DNA of 64,000 nucleotides from Pseudomonas sp. BP8 (GTDB lineage Bacteria > Pseudomonadota > Gammaproteobacteria > Pseudomonadales > Pseudomonadaceae), in NCBI RefSeq assembly GCF_017875955.1, contig NZ_JAGINK010000001.1:4184501-4248500 (forward strand), in the 5' to 3' direction. The notes under the pieces were generated by a model. The model was not told the origin of the DNA and ran no database searches. It worked only from the letters and a program-made list of their open reading frames with translations. The translations under genes were made by a program, and so were the position numbers. Shown here in pieces: positions 8,714-16,971 of this stretch. Within the stretch, counting starts at the first letter, position 1. Every line of letters starts with the position of its first letter.

Positions 8714-10342
8714 ATGACCCCACACCGCCTCGCCAAAGGCGTCCTGGCCGCATGCGCCCTGACGCTCGGCCTTGCCGCCTGCTCACCGTCCAGTGACGAC
8801 GCCACCGCCAAGACCCTGAACATCGCCTTCTGGGGCGACAACACCACCCTGGTCAGCGTCGACCCGTTCCAGGTCTACTGGCTCGAACACCGCGTACTGC
8901 TGCGCAACGTCGCCGAATCGCTGACCGACCAAGACCCTGCCAGCGGCAAGATCATCCCCTGGCTGGCGAAAAGCTGGGAGATCAGCGACGACGCCCTCAG
9001 CTACACCTTCCACCTGCGCAACGACGTCACCTTCAGCAACGGTGAACGCTTCGACGCCAAGGCCGTCAAGGCTGCCTTCGACAGCAACAACGCCTTCGCC
9101 AAGCAGTTGCCTGCCACCTTCGGCGCCACCTACCTGGCCGGCTACGACCACGCCGAAGTGGTCGATGACTTCACCGTGCGCCTGGTGCTGTCGCGCCCCA
9201 ACGCAGGCTTCCTGCAAGCGACCTCCACCACCAACCTGGCAATTCTCGCCCCAGCCTCCTACCAGCTCACCGCCCAGGAGCGCTCGCTGGGCAAGATCAT
9301 CGGCACCGGGCCATTCGTGCTCGAACACTACACCCCGGAAGTCGGCGCTCGCCTGGTCAAACGCGCAGACTACGCCTGGGCCTCGGCCAACGTGAAAAAC
9401 CAGGGCGCCGCCCACCTGGATGCGGTCGAGATCAGCTACATCGCCGAAGAAAGCGTGCGCAACGGCCTGTTCCTGCAGGGCAAGGCCGACGTGCTGTGGC
9501 CGCGCAACCCGTTCTCCGAAGTCGACCTGAAACTGTTCCAGTCCAAGGGCGCCACCATCCAGAGCCGTTCGCTGCCAGGCCCGGCCCTCAACCTCTACCC
9601 CAACACCCGCGGCGAGCGCCTGCTGGCCGATCGTCAGGTGCGCCTGGCGCTGCAGAAGGCCATCGACCGCACCAGCTACGCCCACACCGTGTACAACGCC
9701 GAATTTCCGGTGGTCAGTGGCGTGTACGACGTCACCACGCCGTACTTCAAGGCCCAGGCCGACAAGCTTGCCTACGACCCGCAGGGCGCCGAACGCTTGC
9801 TCGACGCCGCGGGCTGGAGCAAGGGCGACGACGGCTACCGGCACAAGGACGGCAAGCGCCTGACCCTGAGCTACAACCTCACCCCGGCGGAAAGTGCCGG
9901 CGACGTGCTGGTCCAGGATCAACTGCGCAAGGTCGGCATCGACCTCAAGCTGAACGTGCTGACCCGCGCCGAGTGGGTAGCCGGCAACGCCTCGGGCAAC
10001 TATGACCTGACCTCCACCTACATGACCCGCGCCGACCCGATCATCCTGCAGACCATCCTCGACCCGCGCGCGGCCAACAGCGCCACCTTGGCCACCAACA
10101 CCTACGAAGCGCCGGTGCTGGCCAAGGCGCAGGCGCTGTTCGACCACGGCATCACCGCCACCGAAGACGCGCAACGCGCCCAGGCCTACGGCCAATTGCA
10201 GGACCTGCTGATCGACGAGGGCTCGGCCTTCCCACTCTACGAACGGGTCTGGCAGGCCGCCACCTCGGCACGGGTCAAGGACTTCCGCTGGACCGCCGAA
10301 GGCTTCGCCTTCCTCAGTGACATCGAGGTCGGCCAGCCATGA
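8714..10342 (+). CDS. ABC importer solute-binding lipoprotein (SBP family 5, dipeptide type)
   Basis: The 542-residue protein has a lipoprotein signal: a hydrophobic segment ending GLAAC with the lipidated Cys at position 23, followed by Ser. The mature part has family-5 features (LNIAFWGD; YTFHLRNDVTFSNGERFDAKAVKAA; GTGPFVLEHY). These proteins bind peptides, opines, glutathione or nickel chelates in the periplasm. Its stop overlaps the first permease by 4 bp. The ligand is unknown; the neighbouring oxygenases suggest a sulfur- or nitrogen-containing organic compound. Confidence 0.93.
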   Translation: MTPHRLAKGVLAACALTLGLAACSPSSDDATAKTLNIAFWGDNTTLVSVDPFQVYWLEHRVLLRNVAESLTDQDPASGKIIPWLAKSWEISDDALSYTFHLRNDVTFSNGERFDAKAVKAAFDSNNAFAKQLPATFGATYLAGYDHAEVVDDFTVRLVLSRPNAGFLQATSTTNLAILAPASYQLTAQERSLGKIIGTGPFVLEHYTPEVGARLVKRADYAWASANVKNQGAAHLDAVEISYIAEESVRNGLFLQGKADVLWPRNPFSEVDLKLFQSKGATIQSRSLPGPALNLYPNTRGERLLADRQVRLALQKAIDRTSYAHTVYNAEFPVVSGVYDVTTPYFKAQADKLAYDPQGAERLLDAAGWSKGDDGYRHKDGKRLTLSYNLTPAESAGDVLVQDQLRKVGIDLKLNVLTRAEWVAGNASGNYDLTSTYMTRADPIILQTILDPRAANSATLATNTYEAPVLAKAQALFDHGITATEDAQRAQAYGQLQDLLIDEGSAFPLYERVWQAATSARVKDFRWTAEGFAFLSDIEVGQP

Positions 10343-11289
10343 GCCGCTACCTGATCGGACGCATCGGCCAGGCGCTGCTGGTGCTGTGGGGCGCCTATAC
10401 CATCACCTACTTCATCCTCTACCTGCTACCGGGCGATACCCTGGCGATCATGCTCAGTGCCTCGGGCATGGAAGCCGATGGCCTGTCGCCTGCCGACCTG
10501 GCCCAGGCCAAGGCCTACTATGGCCTGGACAAGGGCCTGTTCGAGCAGTACTTCGACCTGCTCTGGCGCGCCCTGCATGGCGACCTCGGCCAGTCGTTGT
10601 CGCTCAACCGCCCGGTCAGCGCGCTACTTGCCGAACGCTTGCCGCAGACCTTGTCACTGGCAGGGCTGGCGATTGTCCTGTCGCTGCTGGGTGGGGTTGG
10701 CCTGGCCTACCTCGCGGCCTACCTGCAATGGCAACCGTTGAAGGTTGCCCTGAGCCGGCTGCCCTCACTGGGCTTCTCGGTGCCGGTGTTCTGGATGGGC
10801 CTGTTGTTGATCCAGGTCTTCGCCTTTGGCCTGGGCTGGTTCCCGGCCACCGGCAGCCGCGGTTTCGACAGCCTGGTGCTGCCTGCCGTGACCCTGGCCA
10901 TCCCCAGTGCCGCGGTGTATGCCCAGGTGCTGATGCGTGGTTTCCAAGGCGTGTGGCAGGAGCCATACATCGTCACCGCGTTCGCCAAGGGCCTGAGCCG
11001 TGCCCAGGTGCAGGCACGCCACGGTTTGCGTAACGCGGCGCTGCCGATTCTCACCCTGGTCGGCTTGCAGGTGGGCAACACGGTGTCGGGCGCGGTGCTG
11101 GTCGAGACGATTTTCTCGCGTAACGGCGTCGGCCGTCTGGCCCAGGAGGCGGTGCTGCGCCAGGACATTCCCGTGGTGCTGGCCATCGTTGCCGTTTCCG
11201 CAGCGGCCTTTGTGCTGGTCAACCTGATCGTCGACTTGCTCTATCCATACCTCGACCCGCGCATCACTCACTCGCCAAAGGTGTCGTAA
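10339..11289 (+). CDS. ABC importer permease, DppB/OppB type
   Basis: The 316-residue inner-membrane protein has about six transmembrane segments and the N-terminal TM signature IGRIGQALLVLWGAYTITYF. The permease EAA-type loop lies near residues 215-235, with ARHGLRNAALPILTLVGLQ contacting the ATPase. It is coupled to the binding protein by a 4-bp overlap and lies 3 bp before the second permease. Confidence 0.95.
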   Translation: MSRYLIGRIGQALLVLWGAYTITYFILYLLPGDTLAIMLSASGMEADGLSPADLAQAKAYYGLDKGLFEQYFDLLWRALHGDLGQSLSLNRPVSALLAERLPQTLSLAGLAIVLSLLGGVGLAYLAAYLQWQPLKVALSRLPSLGFSVPVFWMGLLLIQVFAFGLGWFPATGSRGFDSLVLPAVTLAIPSAAVYAQVLMRGFQGVWQEPYIVTAFAKGLSRAQVQARHGLRNAALPILTLVGLQVGNTVSGAVLVETIFSRNGVGRLAQEAVLRQDIPVVLAIVAVSAAAFVLVNLIVDLLYPYLDPRITHSPKVS

Positions 11290-11292
11290 GCC

Positions 11293-12192
11293 ATGACCAC
11301 CGATACCCGTCCATATGCCTCCGGGCAGGTCGCTGCCAGTGCGCCCAGTTGGCGCCGGCGCACGCGCCTGCAACGTGTCAGCCAAACCCTGGCGCCGCTG
11401 CTGCGCCGTCCAGGCTTCAGCCTGGCGCTGCTGATCGTGCTGTTCGCCCTGGCTTCAGCGCTGGTCCCGCACTGGCTGACCAGCTTCGACCCGTACGCCA
11501 CCTCGCCGCTTGAAAAACTCAGCGGGCCAAGTGCGCTGCACTGGTTCGGTACCGACGAACTGGGCCGCGATCTGTACACCCGGGTGGTCTACGGCGCAAG
11601 TCTGTCGGTGCAGGCCGCACTGCTGGCGGTGGGCATCGCCCTGCTCGGCGGCCTGGGCCTGGGCGTGCTGTCGGGCTTTGCCGGCGGGCGCATCGATGCC
11701 GTGATCATGCGTATCGTCGATGTCTTGCTGGCCCTGCCCGGCCTGCTGCTGGCCTTGGCGATCGTCACCGCGATCGGCTTTGGCACGGTGCCGGTGGCCA
11801 TTGCGGTCGGCGTCGGCATCATTCCGGGCTTTGCCCGCACGACCCGCGCCGAAGTACTGCGAGTGAAGACCCTGCCCTACGTCGAGGCCGCCCGCCTGGG
11901 TGGCGCGAGCTGGGCGCGGACCTTGCTGCGGCACATCCTGCCCAACGCCTGGGGCCCGGTCGCGGTGCTGGCGACGCTGGACTTCGGCGCGGCAATCCTG
12001 GCCACCGCCGGCCTGAGTTTTCTCGGCTTTGGCGCGGCCCCACCGGCTGCCGAGTGGGGCACGCTGATCGCCAATGGCCGGCACTTTCTGATCACCGCGC
12101 CGTGGGTATCACTGCTGCCTGGGCTGTTCGTGGTGGCGGTGGTGTTCAGCCTCAATCACCTGGCGCGAACCTTCGAGGAGCAACAACGATGA
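11293..12192 (+). CDS. ABC importer permease, DppC/OppC type
   Basis: The 299-residue second permease subunit has an N-terminal cytoplasmic stretch, TM1 around residues 40-60, and the DppC marker HWFGTDELGRDLYTRVVYGA. The C-terminal EAA loop is EAARLGGASWARTLLRHILP. The stop overlaps the start of the ATPase gene by 4 bp, completing a tightly coupled transporter operon. Confidence 0.95.
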   Translation: MTTDTRPYASGQVAASAPSWRRRTRLQRVSQTLAPLLRRPGFSLALLIVLFALASALVPHWLTSFDPYATSPLEKLSGPSALHWFGTDELGRDLYTRVVYGASLSVQAALLAVGIALLGGLGLGVLSGFAGGRIDAVIMRIVDVLLALPGLLLALAIVTAIGFGTVPVAIAVGVGIIPGFARTTRAEVLRVKTLPYVEAARLGGASWARTLLRHILPNAWGPVAVLATLDFGAAILATAGLSFLGFGAAPPAAEWGTLIANGRHFLITAPWVSLLPGLFVVAVVFSLNHLARTFEEQQR

Positions 12193-13811
12193 GCACCCCG
12201 GCTTTGATCGAGGTCCGCGACCTCGCTGTCAGCTATCGCTTTGCCGGCCAGATCACGCAGGCCGTACGGCAGTTGTCATTCAGTCTCAGCCAAGGCGAGA
12301 CGGTGGCCATCGTCGGCGAGTCCGGCTCGGGCAAGTCGACCCTGGCCAACGCCCTGCTCGGCCTGCTGCCCAGCAATGCGCAGATCGACGGCGGCCAGCT
12401 GCGTGTCGACGGCCAAGACCTGACCCACGCCAACGAACAGCAAAAACGCCAACTGCGCGGGCGCACCATCGGCCTGGTACCGCAAGACCCGATGGTCAGC
12501 CTCAACCCGACCTTGCGCATCGGCCAGCAGATTGCCGAAGCGCTGATCCTGGCCCAGGGCCGGCGTTACCCCGCCGTCGATGCCGATGTCCTTGAGCTGC
12601 TGGGCCAGGTCGGCCTGGACAACCCGCTGCTGCGTGCTCGCCAGTACCCGCACGAGCTCTCTGGCGGCATGCGTCAGCGGGTGTTGATCGCCATTGCCTT
12701 GGCCGGCAATCCGCGGCTGATCATCGCCGACGAGCCGACCAGCGCACTTGATGTGACGGTGCAGCGCAAGATCCTCGACCACCTGCAACAGTTGGTGGCC
12801 GAGCGCGGCATCTCGCTGCTGATCATCACCCATGACCTGGGCGTTGCCACCGACCGGGCCGACCGCTTACTGGTAATGAAGCAGGGTGAACTGGTCGAGC
12901 AAGGGCCGCCCAGGCAGATCGTCGCTGCCCCTCAACATCCCTACACCCGCGCCTTGCTCGCCGCCGCGCCGGCCTTCGGCAACCCGCGGCCAACGCGCCC
13001 GACACCCGCGCTGCAGGGTCCGCCCATCCTAAGCCTGGAGCAGGTGGGCAAGCGCTTCGAGCTGCCTCGGGTCAACGGCCAGGCAACGCACTTTACCGCC
13101 CTTGAAGGGCTCAACCTGCAGGCCTACCCCGGCCAGACGCTGGCGATCGTCGGCGAATCCGGCTCGGGCAAGAGCACCGCGCTGCGCATTGCGCTGGGCC
13201 TGGAGTCGCCCAGTGCAGGCCGCGTGCGCTTTGCCGGTGACGACGTGACCGGGCTGGGCTGGCGCGCGTTCCGGCCGCTGCGCAGGCGCATGCAGCTGGT
13301 TCAGCAAAACCCCTTCGCAGCACTTGATCCACGCTTTACGGTGTTTGACAGCATCGTCGAGCCGCTGGTCTCGTTCGGCCTGCTCAAGGGCGCGGCGCTG
13401 GAGCAGGCGGCGCGCGAGTTGATCAGCCGGGTGCACCTGCCGCTGAGCTACCTGGACCGCTTGCCGCGAGAGCTGTCCGGCGGCCAGCGCCAGCGCGTGG
13501 CGATCGCTCGGGCACTGGCCTTGCAGCCTGAATTGTTGTTGCTTGATGAGCCGGTGAGTGCGCTGGATGTGTCGGTGCAGGCGCAGATTCTCGAGCTGTT
13601 GGATGAGCTGCAGCGTGAACTGGGAATCGCCTATGTGCTGGTCTCGCATGACCTCGCAGTGGTGGCGAGCATGGCTGACCACGTGCTGGTGCTGCGCCAG
13701 GGGCGGGTGGTGGAACAGGGGCCGGTTGCGCAGGTGTTTGATCGGCCAGAGAGTGACTACACCCGTGAACTGATTGCGGCGATTCCGGGGCGGCGGGCGG
13801 TGGCGGCCTGA
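12189..13811 (+). CDS. ABC importer ATPase, two nucleotide-binding domains fused (DppD-DppF type)
   Basis: The 540-residue protein joins two complete ATPase domains. Walker A GESGSGKS appears twice (about residues 43-50 and 321-328), as do the signature motifs (LSGGMRQR near 157, LSGGQRQR near 428) and Walker B (IIADEPTSALD and LLLDEPVSALD). Both halves therefore look catalytically competent. In most dipeptide systems these are separate genes; the fusion is known in GsiA/YejF-type transporters. It starts inside the permease stop. Confidence 0.95.
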   Translation: MSTPALIEVRDLAVSYRFAGQITQAVRQLSFSLSQGETVAIVGESGSGKSTLANALLGLLPSNAQIDGGQLRVDGQDLTHANEQQKRQLRGRTIGLVPQDPMVSLNPTLRIGQQIAEALILAQGRRYPAVDADVLELLGQVGLDNPLLRARQYPHELSGGMRQRVLIAIALAGNPRLIIADEPTSALDVTVQRKILDHLQQLVAERGISLLIITHDLGVATDRADRLLVMKQGELVEQGPPRQIVAAPQHPYTRALLAAAPAFGNPRPTRPTPALQGPPILSLEQVGKRFELPRVNGQATHFTALEGLNLQAYPGQTLAIVGESGSGKSTALRIALGLESPSAGRVRFAGDDVTGLGWRAFRPLRRRMQLVQQNPFAALDPRFTVFDSIVEPLVSFGLLKGAALEQAARELISRVHLPLSYLDRLPRELSGGQRQRVAIARALALQPELLLLDEPVSALDVSVQAQILELLDELQRELGIAYVLVSHDLAVVASMADHVLVLRQGRVVEQGPVAQVFDRPESDYTRELIAAIPGRRAVAA

Positions 13812-13833
13812 GCCAGAGGTGCGCTGGAAATCC

Positions 13834-13854
13834 TGGGGCTGCTTTGCGGCCCCA
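13834..13854 (+). terminator. hairpin after the ABC operon
   Basis: The stem tggggc...gcggcccca lies about 22 bp after the ATPase stop. The DNA beyond it is A-rich rather than T-rich, so it is a weak intrinsic terminator candidate. Confidence 0.35.
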
Positions 13855-13905
13855 TCTCAAAAAAACAAAGAACGCATATTTACAAATAGAATACATCAGC
13901 AATTT

Positions 13906-13942
13906 GCATAATTAGCTTAGAACCACAAAGCCTTTCACAACC
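13906..13942 (+). promoter_or_regulatory. shared AT-rich promoter block, copy B
   Basis: gcataattagcttagaacc is followed by acaaagcctttcacaacc. It matches copy C (16785) at nearly every position and copy A (5561) at most. A possible -10 (tatgtt, about 13957) lies 16 bp after it. A second shared block, ccgacccc...ggcggaggc, follows in the leader at 13974-13996 and again at 16848-16870 before the amine oxidase gene. Confidence 0.65.
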
Positions 13943-14030
13943 CCCTGCCCCACCCGCTATGTTCAGCACATGTCCGACCCCCTACACGGCGGAGGCCTCT
14001 CACACATGCACTGAATCGCGGAGTCCTCCA

Positions 14031-15365
14031 ATGAGCAAACGACAGATCAAACTCGGCGCCATGATCCATGGCGTAGGCCACGGCTGGGGCGAGTGGCGCC
14101 ATCCCGAGGCACTGGCCGATGCCAGCGTCAATTTCGCTTTCTACAAACAGCAGGCGCAACTGGCCGAAGGCGCCAAGTTCGACTTCGCCTTCATCGCCGA
14201 CAGCCTGCACATTCACGCCAAATCCAGCCCACACTACCTCAACCGTTTCGAGCCGCTGACCATCCTCTCGGCCCTCGCCGCAGTCACCGAACACATCGGC
14301 CTGGTGGCCACGGTCACCGTCAGCTACACCGAGCCGTTCCAGGTTGCCCGCCAGTTCGCTTCGCTGGATCACATCAGTGGTGGCCGGGCCGGCTGGAACG
14401 TGGTCACCTCGTGGCTGTCGGGCACCGCCGACAACTTCGGCAAGGCCGAGCACCCACCGCATGCGGTGCGCTACCGGATCGCTCGCGAACACGTCGAGGT
14501 CGTCAAAGGGCTGTGGGATTCGTGGGAAGACGACGCCTTTACCCGCGACAAACAGAGCGGTGAATTCTTCGCCCCGGACAAGCTCCACGCGCTCAATCAC
14601 CAGGGCGAATTCTTCAAGGTCAAAGGTCCGCTGAACATCCAGCGCTCGCGCCAGGGCCAACCGCTGATCTTCCAGGCCGGCGTGTCCGAGGACGGGCGCA
14701 ATTTCGCCGCGCAGAACGCCGACGCGATCTTCGTCAGCCCCGAGTCGTTCAGCGAGGCGCGCAACTACTACCAGGACCTCAAGCAACGCGCCGCGCGCCA
14801 TGGCCGCAACCCCGACGAGCTGTTCATCCTGCCCGGCATTCGGCCGATCATTGGCCGCGATGCCGAGGAAGTCGAGCAGCGCTACCAGCAGGCGGTCGAG
14901 CTGGTCAGCATCGAGGACGCCATCGTCGCTCTGGGCCGGCCATTCAACGACTACGACTTCAGCAGCCATGCACTGGATGCGCCCTTCCCCGACCTCGGTG
15001 AGCTGGGCAGCAACAGCCACAAGGGTACCTCCGACCAGATCAAGCAGCAGGCCCGCGAGCACGGCCTGACCTTGCGCGAAGTCGCTCTGCGCTTCTCGCG
15101 CCCCCGCCGCGATTTCGTCGGCACCCCCGAGCAGGTCGCCAACGCGGTCCAGGACTGGTTCGAAGACCGCGCCGCCGACGGCTTCATCATCAATTCGCTG
15201 CTGCCGGATGGCCTGCAGTACTTCACCGAGCTGGTGGTGCCGCTGCTGCAGGCGCGCGGCCTGGTGCGCGAGGAATACCAGGGCAACACCCTGCGCGACA
15301 ACTTCGGCCTGGCCGTGCCGGCCAACCGCAACACCCTCAAGCGCAGCCAAGACGCCGTGGCCTGA
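14031..15365 (+). CDS. luciferase-like FMNH2-dependent monooxygenase, NtaA/SnaA/DszA family
   Basis: The 444-residue TIM-barrel flavoprotein uses externally reduced FMN and oxygen. The start MSKRQIKLGAMIHGVGH, the RFEPLTILSALAAVTEHIGL segment, DHISGGRAGWNVVTSW and FFKVKGPLNIQRS are characteristic of the NtaA/DszA branch, which attacks nitrilotriacetate, sulfones and similar compounds. ATG 14031 has a gcggag Shine-Dalgarno region. It is followed 30 bp later by a second luciferase-like enzyme. Flavin reductase is not in this transcription unit and could come from 1966 or elsewhere. Confidence 0.93.
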   Translation: MSKRQIKLGAMIHGVGHGWGEWRHPEALADASVNFAFYKQQAQLAEGAKFDFAFIADSLHIHAKSSPHYLNRFEPLTILSALAAVTEHIGLVATVTVSYTEPFQVARQFASLDHISGGRAGWNVVTSWLSGTADNFGKAEHPPHAVRYRIAREHVEVVKGLWDSWEDDAFTRDKQSGEFFAPDKLHALNHQGEFFKVKGPLNIQRSRQGQPLIFQAGVSEDGRNFAAQNADAIFVSPESFSEARNYYQDLKQRAARHGRNPDELFILPGIRPIIGRDAEEVEQRYQQAVELVSIEDAIVALGRPFNDYDFSSHALDAPFPDLGELGSNSHKGTSDQIKQQAREHGLTLREVALRFSRPRRDFVGTPEQVANAVQDWFEDRAADGFIINSLLPDGLQYFTELVVPLLQARGLVREEYQGNTLRDNFGLAVPANRNTLKRSQDAVA

Positions 15366-15395
15366 GCCACGCTCCAGACAAGGAACCGTTTACCC

Positions 15396-16496
15396 ATGAG
15401 TCTCGAATTCATCGGCCTTATCGGCCCTCAGGAAGGCAGCGAATCACAGGCGCCACGCGGCCCCCTGGTTGACCTGGATTTCATCAAGGCTTTCGCCCAG
15501 GCCCAGGAATATGGCGGCTTTGACAAGGCCCTGCTGGCAGTCAACACCAGCGCCCCCGACTCGATGATCCTCGCCAGCTACGTCGCCGCGCTGACCGAGC
15601 GCATCGGCCTGCTGGTGGCCCACCGACCGGGCTTCCAGGCGCCAACCTTTGCCGCCCGCCAATTTGCCACGCTTGATCAGCTAAGCCGCGGCCGCGCCTC
15701 GATCAACGTCATCACCGGTGGCGACAGTGGCGACCTGCAACGCGATGGCGACTACCTGGACAAGGACGCCCGTTATGCCCGCACCGACGAATACCTGCAG
15801 GTGCTGCGCCAGACCTGGACCGGCAGCGAGCCGTTCGATCACCACGGCGAGCATTACCGGGTGGAAGACAACCTGACCCTGGTGAAACCGGTCGAGCACC
15901 TGCCGATCTACTTCTCCGGCGCTTCCGACGCGGCGGTGGAAGTCGCCGCCAAGCATGCTGACGTGTACATGATGTGGGGCGAGCCGCTGGAGCAAGTTCG
16001 CGAGCGTATCGCCAAGGTGCGTAAAGCCGCGGCACGTTATGGGCGCGAGGATAAGATCCGTTTCAGCCTGTCATTGCGGCCGATTCTCGGCGCCAGCGAA
16101 GAGCAGGCCTGGGACCGCGCCGAGCGTATTCTCGAGGATGCCCGGGTGAACATTGGCCAGCGCCAGGGCAAGCGTCGCGACAAGCATTTCGGCACCAGCA
16201 ATGCCGGCTCCGAGCGGTTGGTCGAGCTGGCCAGCCAGCGCAAGGTGCATGACACCCGGTTGTGGACGGAGATTGCCGGGTTGACCGGGGCGGCGGGGAA
16301 TTCGACTGCGCTGGTAGGTACGCCCGACCAGGTCGCCGAGGCGGCATTGGCTTACTACGACCTTGGCGTCACCACCTTCCTGTTCCGTGGCTTTGATCAG
16401 CTGCGCGATGCGGTCGAATATGGGCAGCAGTTGCTGCCGCGGATTCGTGGGTTGGTCGAGCAGCGGGAGGCTGAGCGCAGCGTTCGCCGCGCTTGA
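15396..16496 (+). CDS. luciferase-like monooxygenase, SsuD (alkanesulfonate monooxygenase)-like
   Basis: The 366-residue TIM-barrel enzyme has SsuD-like segments: LAVNTSAPDSMILASYVAAL, LVAHRPGFQAPTFAARQFAT, LDQLSRGRASINVITGGD and YARTDEYLQVLRQTW. SsuD relatives release sulfite from sulfonates, though the substrate here may differ. It shares a transcript with the DszA-like gene, so the two may act in sequence on one molecule. Confidence 0.92.
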   Translation: MSLEFIGLIGPQEGSESQAPRGPLVDLDFIKAFAQAQEYGGFDKALLAVNTSAPDSMILASYVAALTERIGLLVAHRPGFQAPTFAARQFATLDQLSRGRASINVITGGDSGDLQRDGDYLDKDARYARTDEYLQVLRQTWTGSEPFDHHGEHYRVEDNLTLVKPVEHLPIYFSGASDAAVEVAAKHADVYMMWGEPLEQVRERIAKVRKAAARYGREDKIRFSLSLRPILGASEEQAWDRAERILEDARVNIGQRQGKRRDKHFGTSNAGSERLVELASQRKVHDTRLWTEIAGLTGAAGNSTALVGTPDQVAEAALAYYDLGVTTFLFRGFDQLRDAVEYGQQLLPRIRGLVEQREAERSVRRA

Positions 16497-16518
16497 GTTG
16501 ATTGCCTTACTGAATGCT

Positions 16519-16713
16519 ATCGCGGGGCAAGTCAGGTAAGACTTGGCCGCCTGATCTGGGGCTGCTTTGCAGCCCTTTCGCGACACGAGGCCGCTCCCGC
16601 ACTGTCCGCGTTTGCTCTGTAAATAAGGGCATGCGCGACCGGCGTGGGAGCGGCCTTGTGTCGCGAAAGGGCCGCAAAGCGGCCCCAGCTTCTTACCCGA
16701 CTGGCACTGGGGC
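16519..16713. repeat. nested REP composite (type 2 pair inside partial type 1 arms)
   Basis: The inner inverted pair (16557-16687) has ggggctgctttgcagcccttt on the left and aaagggccgcaaagcggcccc on the right, with tcgcgacac...gccgctccc REP cores. The outer parts at 16520 (tcgcggggcaagtcagg) and 16691 (cccgactggcactggggcaa) form a second, imperfect inverted pair. The same layout recurs at 21512 and 46287. With copy C of the promoter block it fills the 475-bp gap between genes. Confidence 0.8.
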
Positions 16714-16784
16714 AAGCCCGCAACCGGCTTGGCACACTTAAAATCAGTATTTCAGATTTTATTAAAAGATAATATTCAAAAAAA

Positions 16785-16821
16785 GCATAATTAACTTAGA
16801 ACTAAAAAGCCTTTCACATAA
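16785..16821 (+). promoter_or_regulatory. shared AT-rich promoter block, copy C
   Basis: gcataattaacttagaact is followed by aaaaagcctttcacataa. It is almost identical to copy B. It precedes the amine oxidase-RidA-TonB receptor transcription unit by about 150 bp and shares with copy B the downstream leader block ending ggcggaggc. Confidence 0.65.
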
Positions 16822-16971
16822 AGTTGAAATCGCATTAAGTTCTGTAAACCGACCCCCAACCTGGCGGAGGCAAATGGATTTCCGCCAACCGCCGTCGGGC
16901 TTTTGCCGTCTACCTCGACCCTTCCCGACCCGTTGCGCGAATCCGATTCACACTTTTTCGGAGCTCGTGAC

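Noticed and set aside
8783..10195. Long minus-strand frame opposite the solute-binding protein gene
   Set aside because: A shadow of a clear family-5 binding protein; no motif, no ribosome site and a Val/Gly/Ala-rich composition.
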